From an uncultured Bacilli bacterium (GTDB lineage: Bacteria; Bacillota_I; Bacilli_A; RF39; UBA660), in assembly GCA_947629235.1 (NCBI GenBank), contig CANRCX010000007.1, forward strand, positions 1 through 60,933: a stretch of DNA of 60,933 nucleotides, read 5' to 3'. Made by a program: the position numbers and the translations under genes. The notes under the pieces were generated by a model. That model was not told the origin of the DNA. It was given only the letters and a program-made list of their open reading frames with translations, and did not search any database. Shown here piece by piece: positions 1 through 9,088 of the stretch (position 1 is its first letter; each line of letters starts with the position of its first letter).

Positions 1-26
1 AAAAAAGAAGTAAACTTGTTACTTCT
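1..26 (-). terminator. Hairpin terminator of the first surface-protein gene
   Basis: An 8-bp perfect stem (AGAAGTAA / TTACTTCT, loop of 5) lies just past the stop codon of the minus-strand gene ending at 38. Read on the minus strand it is followed by a run of T, the form of an intrinsic terminator. Confidence 0.75.
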
Positions 27-37
27 AAATTAATATA

Positions 38-1891
38 TTATTCTATAGCTATTTTAAAAGCAGTTGTTGGTGTCTTTCCATCACCACCTGTGATTATAAC
101 ATTTTCATTTAATGTAATAGATGGTTTTGCGGCAAAATCTTGGTCATATGTTTCTTGAAATATACCTTTGGCATCTGGCTCAAATGCTCCAACCATTGGC
201 CAACTACCATCACCATACGGAGTCATTGTAGCTGTCAAATAATCATGGGTATCTTTTCCACCTAATGGATAATCAAACAATTCACCAACAATTGGAAGTC
301 CAACATAACCTTTCCAAGTTTTAGCTGTTTTTTCACAATTTTTTGTTGTTGCAGTAGTATTTTTATCTTTACATATAGTATTTTTATAACTACCAATAAC
401 ACTTCCATCAGTAGCTTTATTTTGAGCATTATCTACATAATAAGTATCTTCAACTAAATATTTTTTTAAATCTTCTGTAAGCCATGAACCATTTAAATAT
501 GCTCCCCAATATTGTTCTTTTTTTGATTTGACTATATCCCCATAATTAGGCATACCACTCATAGCACCAAACTTCTTTACAAGAACTTTACCAGTTTCAT
601 CTGTTATATAATTAACACTTGATAATTTAGTTACAAGTTTTCCATCTTCATTATGAGTATTTACTATACGGTATAACATACCATTAACCTCAACATATTC
701 TCCTGAAACTCTAGTATTAATTTTATCTCCAGACTTAGCAGCTGATTTATCATCTAGTAAAACAAATGGATCATTTTTTGTACCTTTTCCACTATACCTG
801 ACATCTGCTTTTAATACTACTACTGGACGAATTCCAAATGATGAATTAGGTACAACCACTCCTGTTATACTATATTTATCAATTGCATAAACATCAGTAT
901 TACTTAAATAATGCGAAGATAACCACCAAGAATGTCCAACATTTAAAAAGCTATTTTCATTATAACCATTATTAATTTTAGTAAATTCGTAAGTATTTAA
1001 TAATCCTACTGTAGCTTTATCAGTATCAGTCACAGCTGGTTTCTTATAGCACCAGGAATAAGAAGGAGATATATCCCAAGTAGCATTTGTTACTAATATA
1101 TTTTGATGATTATATAAAGTGTCCAAAAAGTCTTCATTTAACCATTGCTTCATAAATGAATCTTTAAAAGAAGCTGTCATACCAAAATTAATAGCAGATA
1201 AAATATCTTCAGAAATCATTTTTACTGTTCCATCTTTTAATATTTCTATTATTCTCCACATTTTTCCAGAATACCATACATAATTAAAATTCAAACATTC
1301 ATTAGTTCCTGATAAATAGTTGATCATAGGTGGAGTAGCCGCACCAGCATCATTACATTTAGTATCAGTGGTGTATAATGGACTTTTTTTGCCATTAAGA
1401 GAACAGGTTTTATTTTTAGCATTTTCCATCACATACTCACCTAATGTTTTTTTATTACCTACTAATTCATTTCCATTACAATCTAATATTTGTGATTGAG
1501 CATCACTAACTTTATATTTATTTCCTATATCATCTTTTTTTATTCCAGATGCAGATGATGCTATTAACTCAAATTCATCATCTCTTGCTGATACTTCTAT
1601 TATTGCACCATTGCTTGATAATTCTATTTTATATATTATATTATTTCTTCCTGTTGTACTTAATTTATTTGTACTACTATCAAAGCATAGATTAGCTACT
1701 TGTGTATTTATAGAATCTGATAAATACTTATTTTCTGCACTCCTTACTAAATTTTGTACTTCTGTTGCAAAAGAATTTTGTTTTGCAGTTCTATACATTT
1801 TTAAAATATTTGGCATTGCTATTATCACCAATATTGCAAGTATTGCTATTACTGCAAGTAATTCTATTAATGTAAATCCACGTTTTTTCAT
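38..1891 (-). CDS. Prepilin-type surface protein with large C-terminal module
   Basis: Predicted exported protein of 617 residues. The N-terminus is a canonical type IV prepilin signal: MKKRG followed by FTLIELLAVIA and a hydrophobic helix, with Gly5 as the expected processing site and Glu at mature position 5. Residues about 30-150 resemble a pilin head. From about residue 150 a large module begins (LGEYV, then CLNFNYVWYSG, then a Trp-rich stretch ending GIRPVVVLKAD near residue 360) that recurs in the next gene; a further region runs to the end. A strong AAGGAG precedes the ATG. The GIRPVV motif recalls exported DUF6273-like domains, but I cannot confirm this. Function is unknown; adhesion or surface display is inferred. 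Confidence 0.85.
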   Translation of the reverse strand: MKKRGFTLIELLAVIAILAILVIIAMPNILKMYRTAKQNSFATEVQNLVRSAENKYLSDSINTQVANLCFDSSTNKLSTTGRNNIIYKIELSSNGAIIEVSARDDEFELIASSASGIKKDDIGNKYKVSDAQSQILDCNGNELVGNKKTLGEYVMENAKNKTCSLNGKKSPLYTTDTKCNDAGAATPPMINYLSGTNECLNFNYVWYSGKMWRIIEILKDGTVKMISEDILSAINFGMTASFKDSFMKQWLNEDFLDTLYNHQNILVTNATWDISPSYSWCYKKPAVTDTDKATVGLLNTYEFTKINNGYNENSFLNVGHSWWLSSHYLSNTDVYAIDKYSITGVVVPNSSFGIRPVVVLKADVRYSGKGTKNDPFVLLDDKSAAKSGDKINTRVSGEYVEVNGMLYRIVNTHNEDGKLVTKLSSVNYITDETGKVLVKKFGAMSGMPNYGDIVKSKKEQYWGAYLNGSWLTEDLKKYLVEDTYYVDNAQNKATDGSVIGSYKNTICKDKNTTATTKNCEKTAKTWKGYVGLPIVGELFDYPLGGKDTHDYLTATMTPYGDGSWPMVGAFEPDAKGIFQETYDQDFAAKPSITLNENVIITGGDGKTPTTAFKIAIE

Positions 1892-1960
1892 TTTTAACTT
1901 CTCCTTTTTATTATTACTCTAGTAATATTTTAACATTTCATATCATATATTACAATATTT

Positions 1961-4117
1961 TTATTCATTTAATAATCCTATTTTAAAAGCAGTTTCTGGT
2001 GTCCTTCCATCACCACCTGTGATTATAACATCTTCTTTTAAAGTAATAGTTGGTTTTACGGCAAAATCCTTATTATATGTTTCTTGAAATATACCTTGGG
2101 TTTCTGGCTCAAATGCTCCAATCATTGGCCAGCTACCATCACCATACGGAGTCATTGTAGCTGTCAAATAATCATGTATATCATTTCCCCCTAATGGATA
2201 AGCAAATAATTCACCAACAATTGGAAGTCCAACATACCCTTTCCATGTTTTTTCTGTTTTTTCACAATTTTCTGTTGTTTCAGTAGTATTTTTATTTTTA
2301 CATATAGTATTTTTATAACTACCAATATTACTATCATTAGGTGCTTTTTGAACATTATCTACATAATAAGTATCTTTAACTAAATATTTTTTTAAATCAT
2401 CTGTAAGCCATGAACCATTTAAATATGCTCCCCAATATTTTTCATCTCGTGAATTAACAACATCTTTATAACTATGCATACTATCCATATCACCAAATTT
2501 CTTTATAATAACATTACCATCAGAATCTGTTACATAATTAGCACTTTTTAATTTAGTTACAAGTTTTCCATCTTCATTATGAGTATTTACTATACGATAT
2601 AACATATCATTAATTTCAACAAGTTCTCCTGGAGTTCTTGTATTTATTTTATCTCCAGGTTCAGGAAGTTCAATATCATCTAATAAAACAAATGGATCAT
2701 TTTTTGTTCCTGCACCTTTAAATTTTACATCGGCTCTTAAAACTACCATAGGTCGAACTCCAAAAGCATTATTTGGCACTTCCCATCCTGTCAATATTCC
2801 ATCTGGATTCATTCCAGCAACAGCTGTATAAGGAGGAGCCAAATTAATAGGTGATGAGAACCACCAGCTATGTCCAAGATTTAAAAAACTTTTGTTACCA
2901 TATGCAGAAGTCTTGTTAAATTCGTAAGAACTTAATAAACCAACGGTGGCTTTTGTTGTAGAAGGCGGAGCAATATAACACCAACTATACCAACCTGATA
3001 TCTCCCACTCAGCATCGGTTACTAATATTTTTTTATAATTATATAAAGTATCTCGAAAATCTTCATTTAACCATTGTTTTATATATGAATTTTCAAAGTC
3101 TCCAGTTTCACCAAAATTTATAGCAGATAAAATATTTTCAGTAATCATTTTCACCGATCCATCATTTAATATTTCTGTTATTCTCCACATATAACCCGAA
3201 TACCAAACATAATTAAAATTAAGACAATCATTAGTTCCTATCAAATATTTATGATAAGGCGGTGGATCATTAAATCCACTATCACCATTACAAAAATTAT
3301 CAGTTTGTATTATAGTGGAATTTTGATCACCCCAATGACATGTTTTATCTTTTCCAAGTTCTAATACATATTCACCTAATGTTTTATATCTAACAACTAC
3401 ATCACCTGATATATTATTTACTGTTATAGTATTACCATTATTTTTATAAGTTGTTTTTTCTCCATCAACATATACATTTACATATCGTAATTCTACTTGA
3501 CTATCAAAATTTATTACTAAATCATTACCCTCTAAAACTTCTTTTGGGTAACTATCTGTATCAACATTAAAACCATAATATTTTACACTATGAAATGGTC
3601 TAAAATCAAAGGTTAATAATACATTATATTCAATATTTTCTTTATTAAATTTGTTATCTTTATACTTAACTTCTACATCTATATATTTCTTTATTCCTAA
3701 ACTGCATTTACTATCTACACATATTTTTTCTTTTAATTTATAATCACTTGTTATTACTGCTTCTAAATTTTCATTATTAGTAGTAATTTTTAATATTCCC
3801 ATTTCTACATTACCTATATTAGTTATTTCTACTCTATATGTAACACTTGAATTTTCATTTGGTAAAGTTATAGTTGAATATATATTTTTTACATTATAGT
3901 CTTCTCCTTTAGATAATGCCATTCCACTATTACCTGTTAGTTGTACCCCAGTTACTCTTATATTTTTTTCTACTCTTACTTCTGCTAATATATCTCCTAT
4001 ATTCAAATTTTGACTATATGAAGAATAACCAATTGAAATCATCATAATCATTACAACTATGATAGAACTTACAATAGCTATTTTTTTATCATTATTCCTT
4101 TTCTTTCTTTTTTTCAT
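1961..4117 (-). CDS. Signal-anchored surface protein, C-terminal paralogue of its neighbour
   Basis: About 718 residues. The start is taken as the ATG at 4117, six bases after GGAG; an in-frame TTG 18 bases upstream would swallow that site. The N-terminus is a lysine-rich stretch, one hydrophobic segment, then SIGYSSYSQNLNIGD, which resembles secretion signals of SipW-dependent TasA/CalY-type proteins (inference). Residues about 50-250 look like beta-rich extracellular domains. From LGEYV (about residue 255) to the end it closely matches the preceding gene, including CLNFNYVWYSG, SWWFSS, GVRPMVVLRAD and a near-identical last 120 residues. So the same C-terminal module sits on a non-pilin anchor here. 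Function unknown. Confidence 0.82.
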   Translation of the reverse strand: MKKRKKRNNDKKIAIVSSIIVVMIMMISIGYSSYSQNLNIGDILAEVRVEKNIRVTGVQLTGNSGMALSKGEDYNVKNIYSTITLPNENSSVTYRVEITNIGNVEMGILKITTNNENLEAVITSDYKLKEKICVDSKCSLGIKKYIDVEVKYKDNKFNKENIEYNVLLTFDFRPFHSVKYYGFNVDTDSYPKEVLEGNDLVINFDSQVELRYVNVYVDGEKTTYKNNGNTITVNNISGDVVVRYKTLGEYVLELGKDKTCHWGDQNSTIIQTDNFCNGDSGFNDPPPYHKYLIGTNDCLNFNYVWYSGYMWRITEILNDGSVKMITENILSAINFGETGDFENSYIKQWLNEDFRDTLYNYKKILVTDAEWEISGWYSWCYIAPPSTTKATVGLLSSYEFNKTSAYGNKSFLNLGHSWWFSSPINLAPPYTAVAGMNPDGILTGWEVPNNAFGVRPMVVLRADVKFKGAGTKNDPFVLLDDIELPEPGDKINTRTPGELVEINDMLYRIVNTHNEDGKLVTKLKSANYVTDSDGNVIIKKFGDMDSMHSYKDVVNSRDEKYWGAYLNGSWLTDDLKKYLVKDTYYVDNVQKAPNDSNIGSYKNTICKNKNTTETTENCEKTEKTWKGYVGLPIVGELFAYPLGGNDIHDYLTATMTPYGDGSWPMIGAFEPETQGIFQETYNKDFAVKPTITLKEDVIITGGDGRTPETAFKIGLLNE

Positions 4118-4211
4118 TTTTTCTCCATATAACAATCTGAATTTTTTATAAACGAATTATTGTATTTTTTATTCAATATTATTGCAATTTAAAAAAAGCT
4201 CGCCTAAAAGA

Positions 4212-4231
4212 ATTATATATATATATATATA
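4212..4231. repeat. TA dinucleotide tract between divergent genes
   Basis: An uninterrupted TA run of about 9-10 units lies in the 284-bp region between the minus-strand surface-protein gene and the plus-strand zinc-ribbon gene. Such tracts can vary in length by slippage and alter promoter spacing. Position is visible in the sequence; any role is inference. Confidence 0.8.
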
Positions 4232-4349
4232 AAAAGTCAATATTAAAGCCAAAAATTTCACATAAAAAAAGAAAAGAATAATCAATTTTGATTAAATTAT
4301 TTCTTTATTTTTTTATGCTTTAATCTTCATAAATTACAATTGGATTTTC

Positions 4350-4378
4350 TTGACTTAATATATATAAAGTATTATAAT
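4350..4378 (+). promoter_or_regulatory. Sigma-A-type promoter of the zinc-ribbon gene
   Basis: TTGACT, a 17-base spacer and a perfect TATAAT. The -10 box ends 23 bases before the ATG at 4402, and AGGAGGGG lies between them. Confidence 0.8.
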
Positions 4379-4401
4379 ATACGAGAAAAAAAGGAGGGGC
4401 T

Positions 4402-4710
4402 ATGGCATTAATAAAATGTAGTGAATGTGGTAAATCTATAAGTGACAAAGCAAAGGCTTGTCCAAAATGTGGTGCACCTATCAATAAAGAATTTAATACT
4501 TATGCACTTGCAGGATTTATTTTATCTTTGATTTCAATGATTATAAACATAGTATCTTTTGTAGCATTATATATGTCTGCAAAAGGATTTGATCAAATAA
4601 AAATAACAAATGAAAAAGGAAAAGGGCTTGCTATAACAGGATTTATTATAAGTGCTATATATGGAATTACTTTCATATATAAATTATTAGTATATAATAA
4701 TTTAATTTAA
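4402..4710 (+). CDS. Small zinc-ribbon membrane protein
   Basis: A 102-residue protein. Residues 1-28 form a zinc ribbon with two CxxC knuckles (CSECGK and CPKCGA), of the zinc_ribbon_2 type found at the start of many small membrane proteins. Two hydrophobic segments follow (about 34-56 and 76-95), separated by a short charged loop, an arrangement seen in DUF4190-like proteins. It would sit in the membrane with the ribbon in the cytoplasm. It has its own promoter and a strong AGGAGG, and is monocistronic. Its job is unknown. Confidence 0.85.
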   Translation: MALIKCSECGKSISDKAKACPKCGAPINKEFNTYALAGFILSLISMIINIVSFVALYMSAKGFDQIKITNEKGKGLAITGFIISAIYGITFIYKLLVYNNLI

Positions 4711-4754
4711 TATATTTATAACATTTATATTTAAATAAAATAGTTTAAGAAACA

Positions 4755-4785
4755 AAAAGCATATATTACATAAATATATGCTTTT
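4755..4785. terminator. Bidirectional terminator between convergent genes
   Basis: A perfect 12-bp stem (AAAAGCATATAT / ATATATGCTTTT, loop of 7) between the plus-strand zinc-ribbon gene and minus-strand gap. A-rich and T-rich flanks let it serve both directions. Confidence 0.85.
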
Positions 4786-4803
4786 AAAATTATCTAATTA
4801 ATA

Positions 4804-5799
4804 TTACATAAATAATTTCATAGTTTTAATCATTTGAGCAGTATAACCTACTTCATTATCATACCAAGCTACTACTTTTAATAGTTGTTTTCCATCACTT
4901 TCAACTACATTTGTTAATAGTCCATCAACAAGAGCTCCACATTCTTCACCAATTACATCACTACTAACGATTGGATCATCTGTATATTTTAATGTTTTAC
5001 TTTGATTAGATTTTAACATATTATTAACATCTTCTTTAGTAACATGTTTTTCTATTTCTAATGTAACATCAACTACTGATCCATCTCCAGTTGGTACTCT
5101 AAATGCTACACCATCCATTTTACCATTTAAATGTGGAATTACTTTACCTATTTGAGATGCAGCTCCAGTAGATGTTGGTATAATATTTAAAGAAGCAGCA
5201 CGACCTCTTCTAGACATTATACCTTTTTTATGTGCTATATCTAATGTTTCTTGATCATTAGTCATAGCATGAACTGTTGTCATAAATCCTTTTATAACAT
5301 TATATCTATCATCAATAGCTTTAACTACAGGTGCTAAGCAATTAGTAGTGCAACTAGCTGCAGATATAATTTTATCATCTTTACTTAATATATTATGATT
5401 AACTCCATAAACAATAGTTTTAACATCATCTTTTGCAGGAGCACTTATAATTACATGTTTAGCTCCAGCATTTAAATGTGCTTGGCATTTTTCAGCTGAA
5501 GTGAATACTCCAGTACATTCAAGTACTACATCTACTCCTAGTTCTCCCCAAGGTAATTTTGAAGGATCACTTTCTGCAAAAACTTTAATTTTTTTATCTC
5601 TTACTACTAAACAATTATCTTCATATCCAACTTTATAATTAATTGTTCTATGAACTGAATCATATTTGTATAAATATGATAATTGTGATGCATCAGTTAA
5701 ATCATTAACTGCTACTACTTCAATATCCTTATCTCCTTCTAATAATCTTAATGCTGTTCTTCCTATTCTACCAAAACCATTAATTGCTACTTTTAACAT
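4804..5799 (-). CDS. gap: Glyceraldehyde-3-phosphate dehydrogenase
   Basis: Catalyses NAD(P)-dependent phosphorylating oxidation of glyceraldehyde 3-phosphate in glycolysis, in the cytoplasm. The 331-residue length is typical. Visible are the N-terminal Rossmann motif INGFGRIGR, the active-site SAASCTTNC with its catalytic cysteine near residue 150, and the C-terminal WYDNEVGY. AGGAGG precedes the ATG. It starts 12 bases after the stop of the uridine kinase-like gene, so the two are likely cotranscribed with gap second. It is the only GAPDH in the window. Confidence 0.97.
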   Translation of the reverse strand: MLKVAINGFGRIGRTALRLLEGDKDIEVVAVNDLTDASQLSYLYKYDSVHRTINYKVGYEDNCLVVRDKKIKVFAESDPSKLPWGELGVDVVLECTGVFTSAEKCQAHLNAGAKHVIISAPAKDDVKTIVYGVNHNILSKDDKIISAASCTTNCLAPVVKAIDDRYNVIKGFMTTVHAMTNDQETLDIAHKKGIMSRRGRAASLNIIPTSTGAASQIGKVIPHLNGKMDGVAFRVPTGDGSVVDVTLEIEKHVTKEDVNNMLKSNQSKTLKYTDDPIVSSDVIGEECGALVDGLLTNVVESDGKQLLKVVAWYDNEVGYTAQMIKTMKLFM

Positions 5800-5811
5800 T
5801 CTTTCTTCCTC

Positions 5812-7461
5812 CTATTCAAAATAACTATCCCCAATAAATTCTCTTAAAACACTTACACTTGGTACTTTTTCACTTGGTATTGTTAAAAATATTTTTAAGA
5901 ATTTTAATATTCTTATTGCTTCTTCATAATTTTCACTATCTTTACTAATAGAGAATAATAAAGGCTCTGCATAAGGTCTTAATACTCCAATTTCATAAGC
6001 AAGTGAAGTATTAATAATTACATCAGCTTGTCTTTGATATGGAAATACATAATCTTCTTCACTCTTTCTCATACCAGCCCAATTATTAAGTGTAGCTTCT
6101 GCCGAATATCCCCTATGATTATAATCTCTTACAAGTCTTCTTAATAATCTTACATCAGTAGTTGATATATGGTTATGTCTATCAAGACCAACTGGTGTAA
6201 ATGGACTTATATAAATCTTTAATTTATTTTTCTTTTGTATTACTTTATTTATTTTTTCATTAATAGCATGTAAACCTTCAACTATTAATATTTGTCCTTT
6301 ATTTAAAGTAGTTGGTTTATTTTTAAATTCTTTTTCTCCAGTAATAAAATTATATGTTGGCATTACTACTTCTTCATTATTTAATAATTTCTTTAAGTGA
6401 TCATTAAATAATTTAACATCTAATGCATCTACTATTTCAAATTCATAAGATCCATCTTCTTTTCTAGGAGTATCTACTCTATTTAAGAAATAATCATCAG
6501 TAGATATTACTAATGAATTAATACCTAATGATTTTAAATATAGTGCAAGCTTTTTAGATGTTGTTGTCTTACCAGATGATGATGGTCCTGATATAAATAT
6601 TGCCTTTATATTTTTATTATTTGCAACTAAAGAAGCAATATTCTCCATATTTTGATTATATATAATTTCATTAGTTTGAATAAAATCATCTATTTTACCA
6701 TCAACAATTATTTTATTTAAATCTGCTGCATACTTAACACCCATATTTAAAAGCTTTTTTTCATAAGTTTGAAATGCTTCTAATACTTTAGGAGTTGGAT
6801 TATATCTTGGTACATTATTATATACTGGATAACTTAATACAATTCCTTTATTTGAAATCATAGTTAAGTCAAATCTTTTTAATATTTTAGTTGATGCTGG
6901 TAATATATAATAGAAATAATTATAAGCATCATCTAATTCATACATAGTAACCGAATCACTTGTCATATATGTATAATTTAACATCTTTTCAGATTCTCCA
7001 AGACTTTGTACATAATCATATGCATCATCTCTTGAAACATTAACTGCTTTTATTGGCATATCTGCATTACATATTTCTTGCATTTTCTTTTTAATAGCAG
7101 AAACAACATATTTATCTACATCTCTTTTAATATCTAATTCTGTATATATACCTTTATCTAATGAATGTTTAATGTAAACCTTTGATTTTTTACCATAAAC
7201 TTCTTTTACTGCATTAATATATACATATTCAAGACCTTTCATGTATATTTTTTGACCAATTCTATCAGTTACTTTAACATAATTTACATAACAATCTTCT
7301 ACAATTTCAAAATCAGCTGGTACTGCTTCTCCATTTATTCTAAGAGCTATTACTTCTCCATCATTAATCATATTTAATACTTCTCTTACGGTTGTACCTG
7401 AACTTACCACCATATCGTTAGCATCTTCAAATATTAGATTAACTTCTTTTGTTACTTCCAT
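5812..7461 (-). CDS. TGS-domain nucleoside (uridine) kinase-like protein
   Basis: A 549-residue fusion known in Firmicutes. Residues 1-65 form a TGS-like domain; the next ~200 residues resemble the second N-terminal domain of threonyl-tRNA synthetase; from about residue 285 there is a P-loop kinase of the uridine kinase/phosphoribulokinase family, with Walker A GPSSSGKTTTSK, then STDDYF and a basic segment (RRLVRDYNHRG). The kinase part would phosphorylate a nucleoside with ATP or GTP; the true substrate of this fused family is unsettled. GAGGGTG precedes the ATG. The gene leads directly into gap and is divergent from clpP. Confidence 0.85.
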   Translation of the reverse strand: MEVTKEVNLIFEDANDMVVSSGTTVREVLNMINDGEVIALRINGEAVPADFEIVEDCYVNYVKVTDRIGQKIYMKGLEYVYINAVKEVYGKKSKVYIKHSLDKGIYTELDIKRDVDKYVVSAIKKKMQEICNADMPIKAVNVSRDDAYDYVQSLGESEKMLNYTYMTSDSVTMYELDDAYNYFYYILPASTKILKRFDLTMISNKGIVLSYPVYNNVPRYNPTPKVLEAFQTYEKKLLNMGVKYAADLNKIIVDGKIDDFIQTNEIIYNQNMENIASLVANNKNIKAIFISGPSSSGKTTTSKKLALYLKSLGINSLVISTDDYFLNRVDTPRKEDGSYEFEIVDALDVKLFNDHLKKLLNNEEVVMPTYNFITGEKEFKNKPTTLNKGQILIVEGLHAINEKINKVIQKKNKLKIYISPFTPVGLDRHNHISTTDVRLLRRLVRDYNHRGYSAEATLNNWAGMRKSEEDYVFPYQRQADVIINTSLAYEIGVLRPYAEPLLFSISKDSENYEEAIRILKFLKIFLTIPSEKVPSVSVLREFIGDSYFE

Positions 7462-7556
7462 TCTAACACCCTCTTTATTATATTAATAATATCAAATTAT
7501 AAGCGTTTTGTGAATAATAAATCTAAAAATTTATTAAAATAATATTAGGTGATTAA

Positions 7557-8120
7557 ATGCATATTCCATATATATTAGATGATAATAAAGTTTTTGATTT
7601 ATATTCAAAACTACTTACAAATAGAATTATATTCATTGAAGGTGAAATTAATGACTATTTATCTAATCAAGTAGTTGGAGAATTATTATATTTAGATTCA
7701 ATTAATAACGAAGATATTTATATTTATATTAATTCTCCTGGGGGAAGTATTACTGCTGGAATGGCTATTTATGATACTATGAAGTATGTAAATAGTAATG
7801 TTATAACAGTAGGTTTAGGTATTTGTGCATCTATGGGAGCTTTTCTTCTATCAAGTGGAGATAAAAGATATTCTCTTCCAAATACTGAAATAATGATACA
7901 TGAACCACTTGGTGGCGCTAGTGGTCAGGCTACTGAAATTAAAATTGTTGCTGATAGAATTATTAAACTTAGAAGTAAACTTAATAAAATACTTTCTAAA
8001 AATACAGGAAAACCAATTTCTAAAATAGAAAAAGATACACAAAGAGATTATTATATGGAACCAAATGAAGCTCTTGAATATGGTATTATTGATAAAATAA
8101 TAGATAAACAAATAAAATAG
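7557..8120 (+). CDS. clpP: ClpP-family serine protease
   Basis: Proteolytic subunit that would form the barrel used with Clp ATPases in cytoplasmic protein turnover. The 187-residue length is slightly short but normal. The Ser-His-Asp triad is visible: Ser in GICASMGAFLL, His in MIHEP, Asp in TQRDYYM. The SPGGSITAGMAIYDTM segment is typical. AGGTGATTAA precedes the ATG. It is monocistronic and converges on whiA. Other ClpP paralogues may exist elsewhere in the genome. Confidence 0.93.
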   Translation: MHIPYILDDNKVFDLYSKLLTNRIIFIEGEINDYLSNQVVGELLYLDSINNEDIYIYINSPGGSITAGMAIYDTMKYVNSNVITVGLGICASMGAFLLSSGDKRYSLPNTEIMIHEPLGGASGQATEIKIVADRIIKLRSKLNKILSKNTGKPISKIEKDTQRDYYMEPNEALEYGIIDKIIDKQIK

Positions 8121-8137
8121 CTTTTTAAAGAAAGCTA
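8118..8137. terminator. Short hairpin shared by clpP and whiA ends
   Basis: TAGCTTT / AAAGCTA stem with a loop of 6 spanning both stop codons of the convergent genes. The T-tracts are weak, so efficiency is uncertain. Confidence 0.5.
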
Positions 8138-9055
8138 CTTATTATTTTCTACTATTTCTTTAATTTTTCTAAATCTATGATTAATTCCACTTTTAGTAAT
8201 TACTCTTCCTGTTTCACTACTTATAATTTCAGCAAGTTCTGACATAGAACTCTCTGGATATTTTTCTTTATAAATACAAACATCTTTAAGTTTTTCATCA
8301 AGTAAATCAAAATCCCTAATACTTTTTAATTTATTAATTAATTCTAATTGTTCACTTGATGCATTCATACTTTTATCAACATTAGCTTGTTCACAATTAT
8401 TAAGTCTATTTGTCATATTTTTATGATCTCTATATATTCTTATATCTTCATAATAAAATAATGATGTTGTAGCATTAAGCATTTTAATAAAATCACTTAT
8501 TCTTTCTGCTTCTTTTATATAAACCATATAATTTTTATCTCTTTTAATTACTTTACTTCTAAAATTCATCTCATTTAATAAATCATTTACAAACTCTGCA
8601 GTTAATAAATTAGATATAACAAATTCAGCATGATATCTACTAGTTTTAGGATCATTTATACTACCACACATTATAAATACTCCTCTTAAATATGCTTGCT
8701 TTACTGTTAATTCATCAACTAAATATGAAGATGGAACATATAATCTAACTCCATCTTTTATTATAGATAAATCATTTAATATTAAGTCAATTTTATCTTT
8801 TATTATTAATGTAACTAATTTATTTTTTCTAAGTGAATTTACTTCACTAGTATCCATTTCTATTTCTATATGATATGTTTCTTTTAATAATTTATATATT
8901 CTTCTTGCTACACTTATATTTTCGGTTATTATTTCAAACTTATCATCATATATTTTAGCACCAATATTTAATATAGCAGAAAGTTCAGCCATATTTTCCA
9001 TATCACTATATTCAATATTACTAATTTCATTTTTAATATTTGATGTAAAAGACAT
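8135..9055 (-). CDS. whiA: DNA-binding protein WhiA
   Basis: Homologue of WhiA, which in Actinobacteria controls sporulation and in Firmicutes influences division and chromosome segregation. At 306 residues it has the expected LAGLIDADG-like N-terminal fold (with YLRGVFIMCGSINDP and YHAEFVI) and a C-terminal helix-turn-helix with the family signature LAEIISSETGRVITKSGINHR. A strong AGGAGG precedes the ATG. The usual neighbours (rapZ, yvcK) are absent here; it lies between clpP and an unknown gene. Confidence 0.95.
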   Translation of the reverse strand: MSFTSNIKNEISNIEYSDMENMAELSAILNIGAKIYDDKFEIITENISVARRIYKLLKETYHIEIEMDTSEVNSLRKNKLVTLIIKDKIDLILNDLSIIKDGVRLYVPSSYLVDELTVKQAYLRGVFIMCGSINDPKTSRYHAEFVISNLLTAEFVNDLLNEMNFRSKVIKRDKNYMVYIKEAERISDFIKMLNATTSLFYYEDIRIYRDHKNMTNRLNNCEQANVDKSMNASSEQLELINKLKSIRDFDLLDEKLKDVCIYKEKYPESSMSELAEIISSETGRVITKSGINHRFRKIKEIVENNK

Positions 9056-9088
9056 AATAACCTCCTAAACATTTATATTATACTCAAA

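Noticed and set aside
1611-1922. Plus-strand frames opposite the prepilin N-termini (also at 60603)
   Set aside because: Hydrophobic antisense reading of the prepilin helix; seen twice only because the sense sequence is conserved.
4260-4320. Possible terminator hairpin between divergent genes
   Set aside because: The A/T-only arms pair with several mismatches, and no gene ends there.
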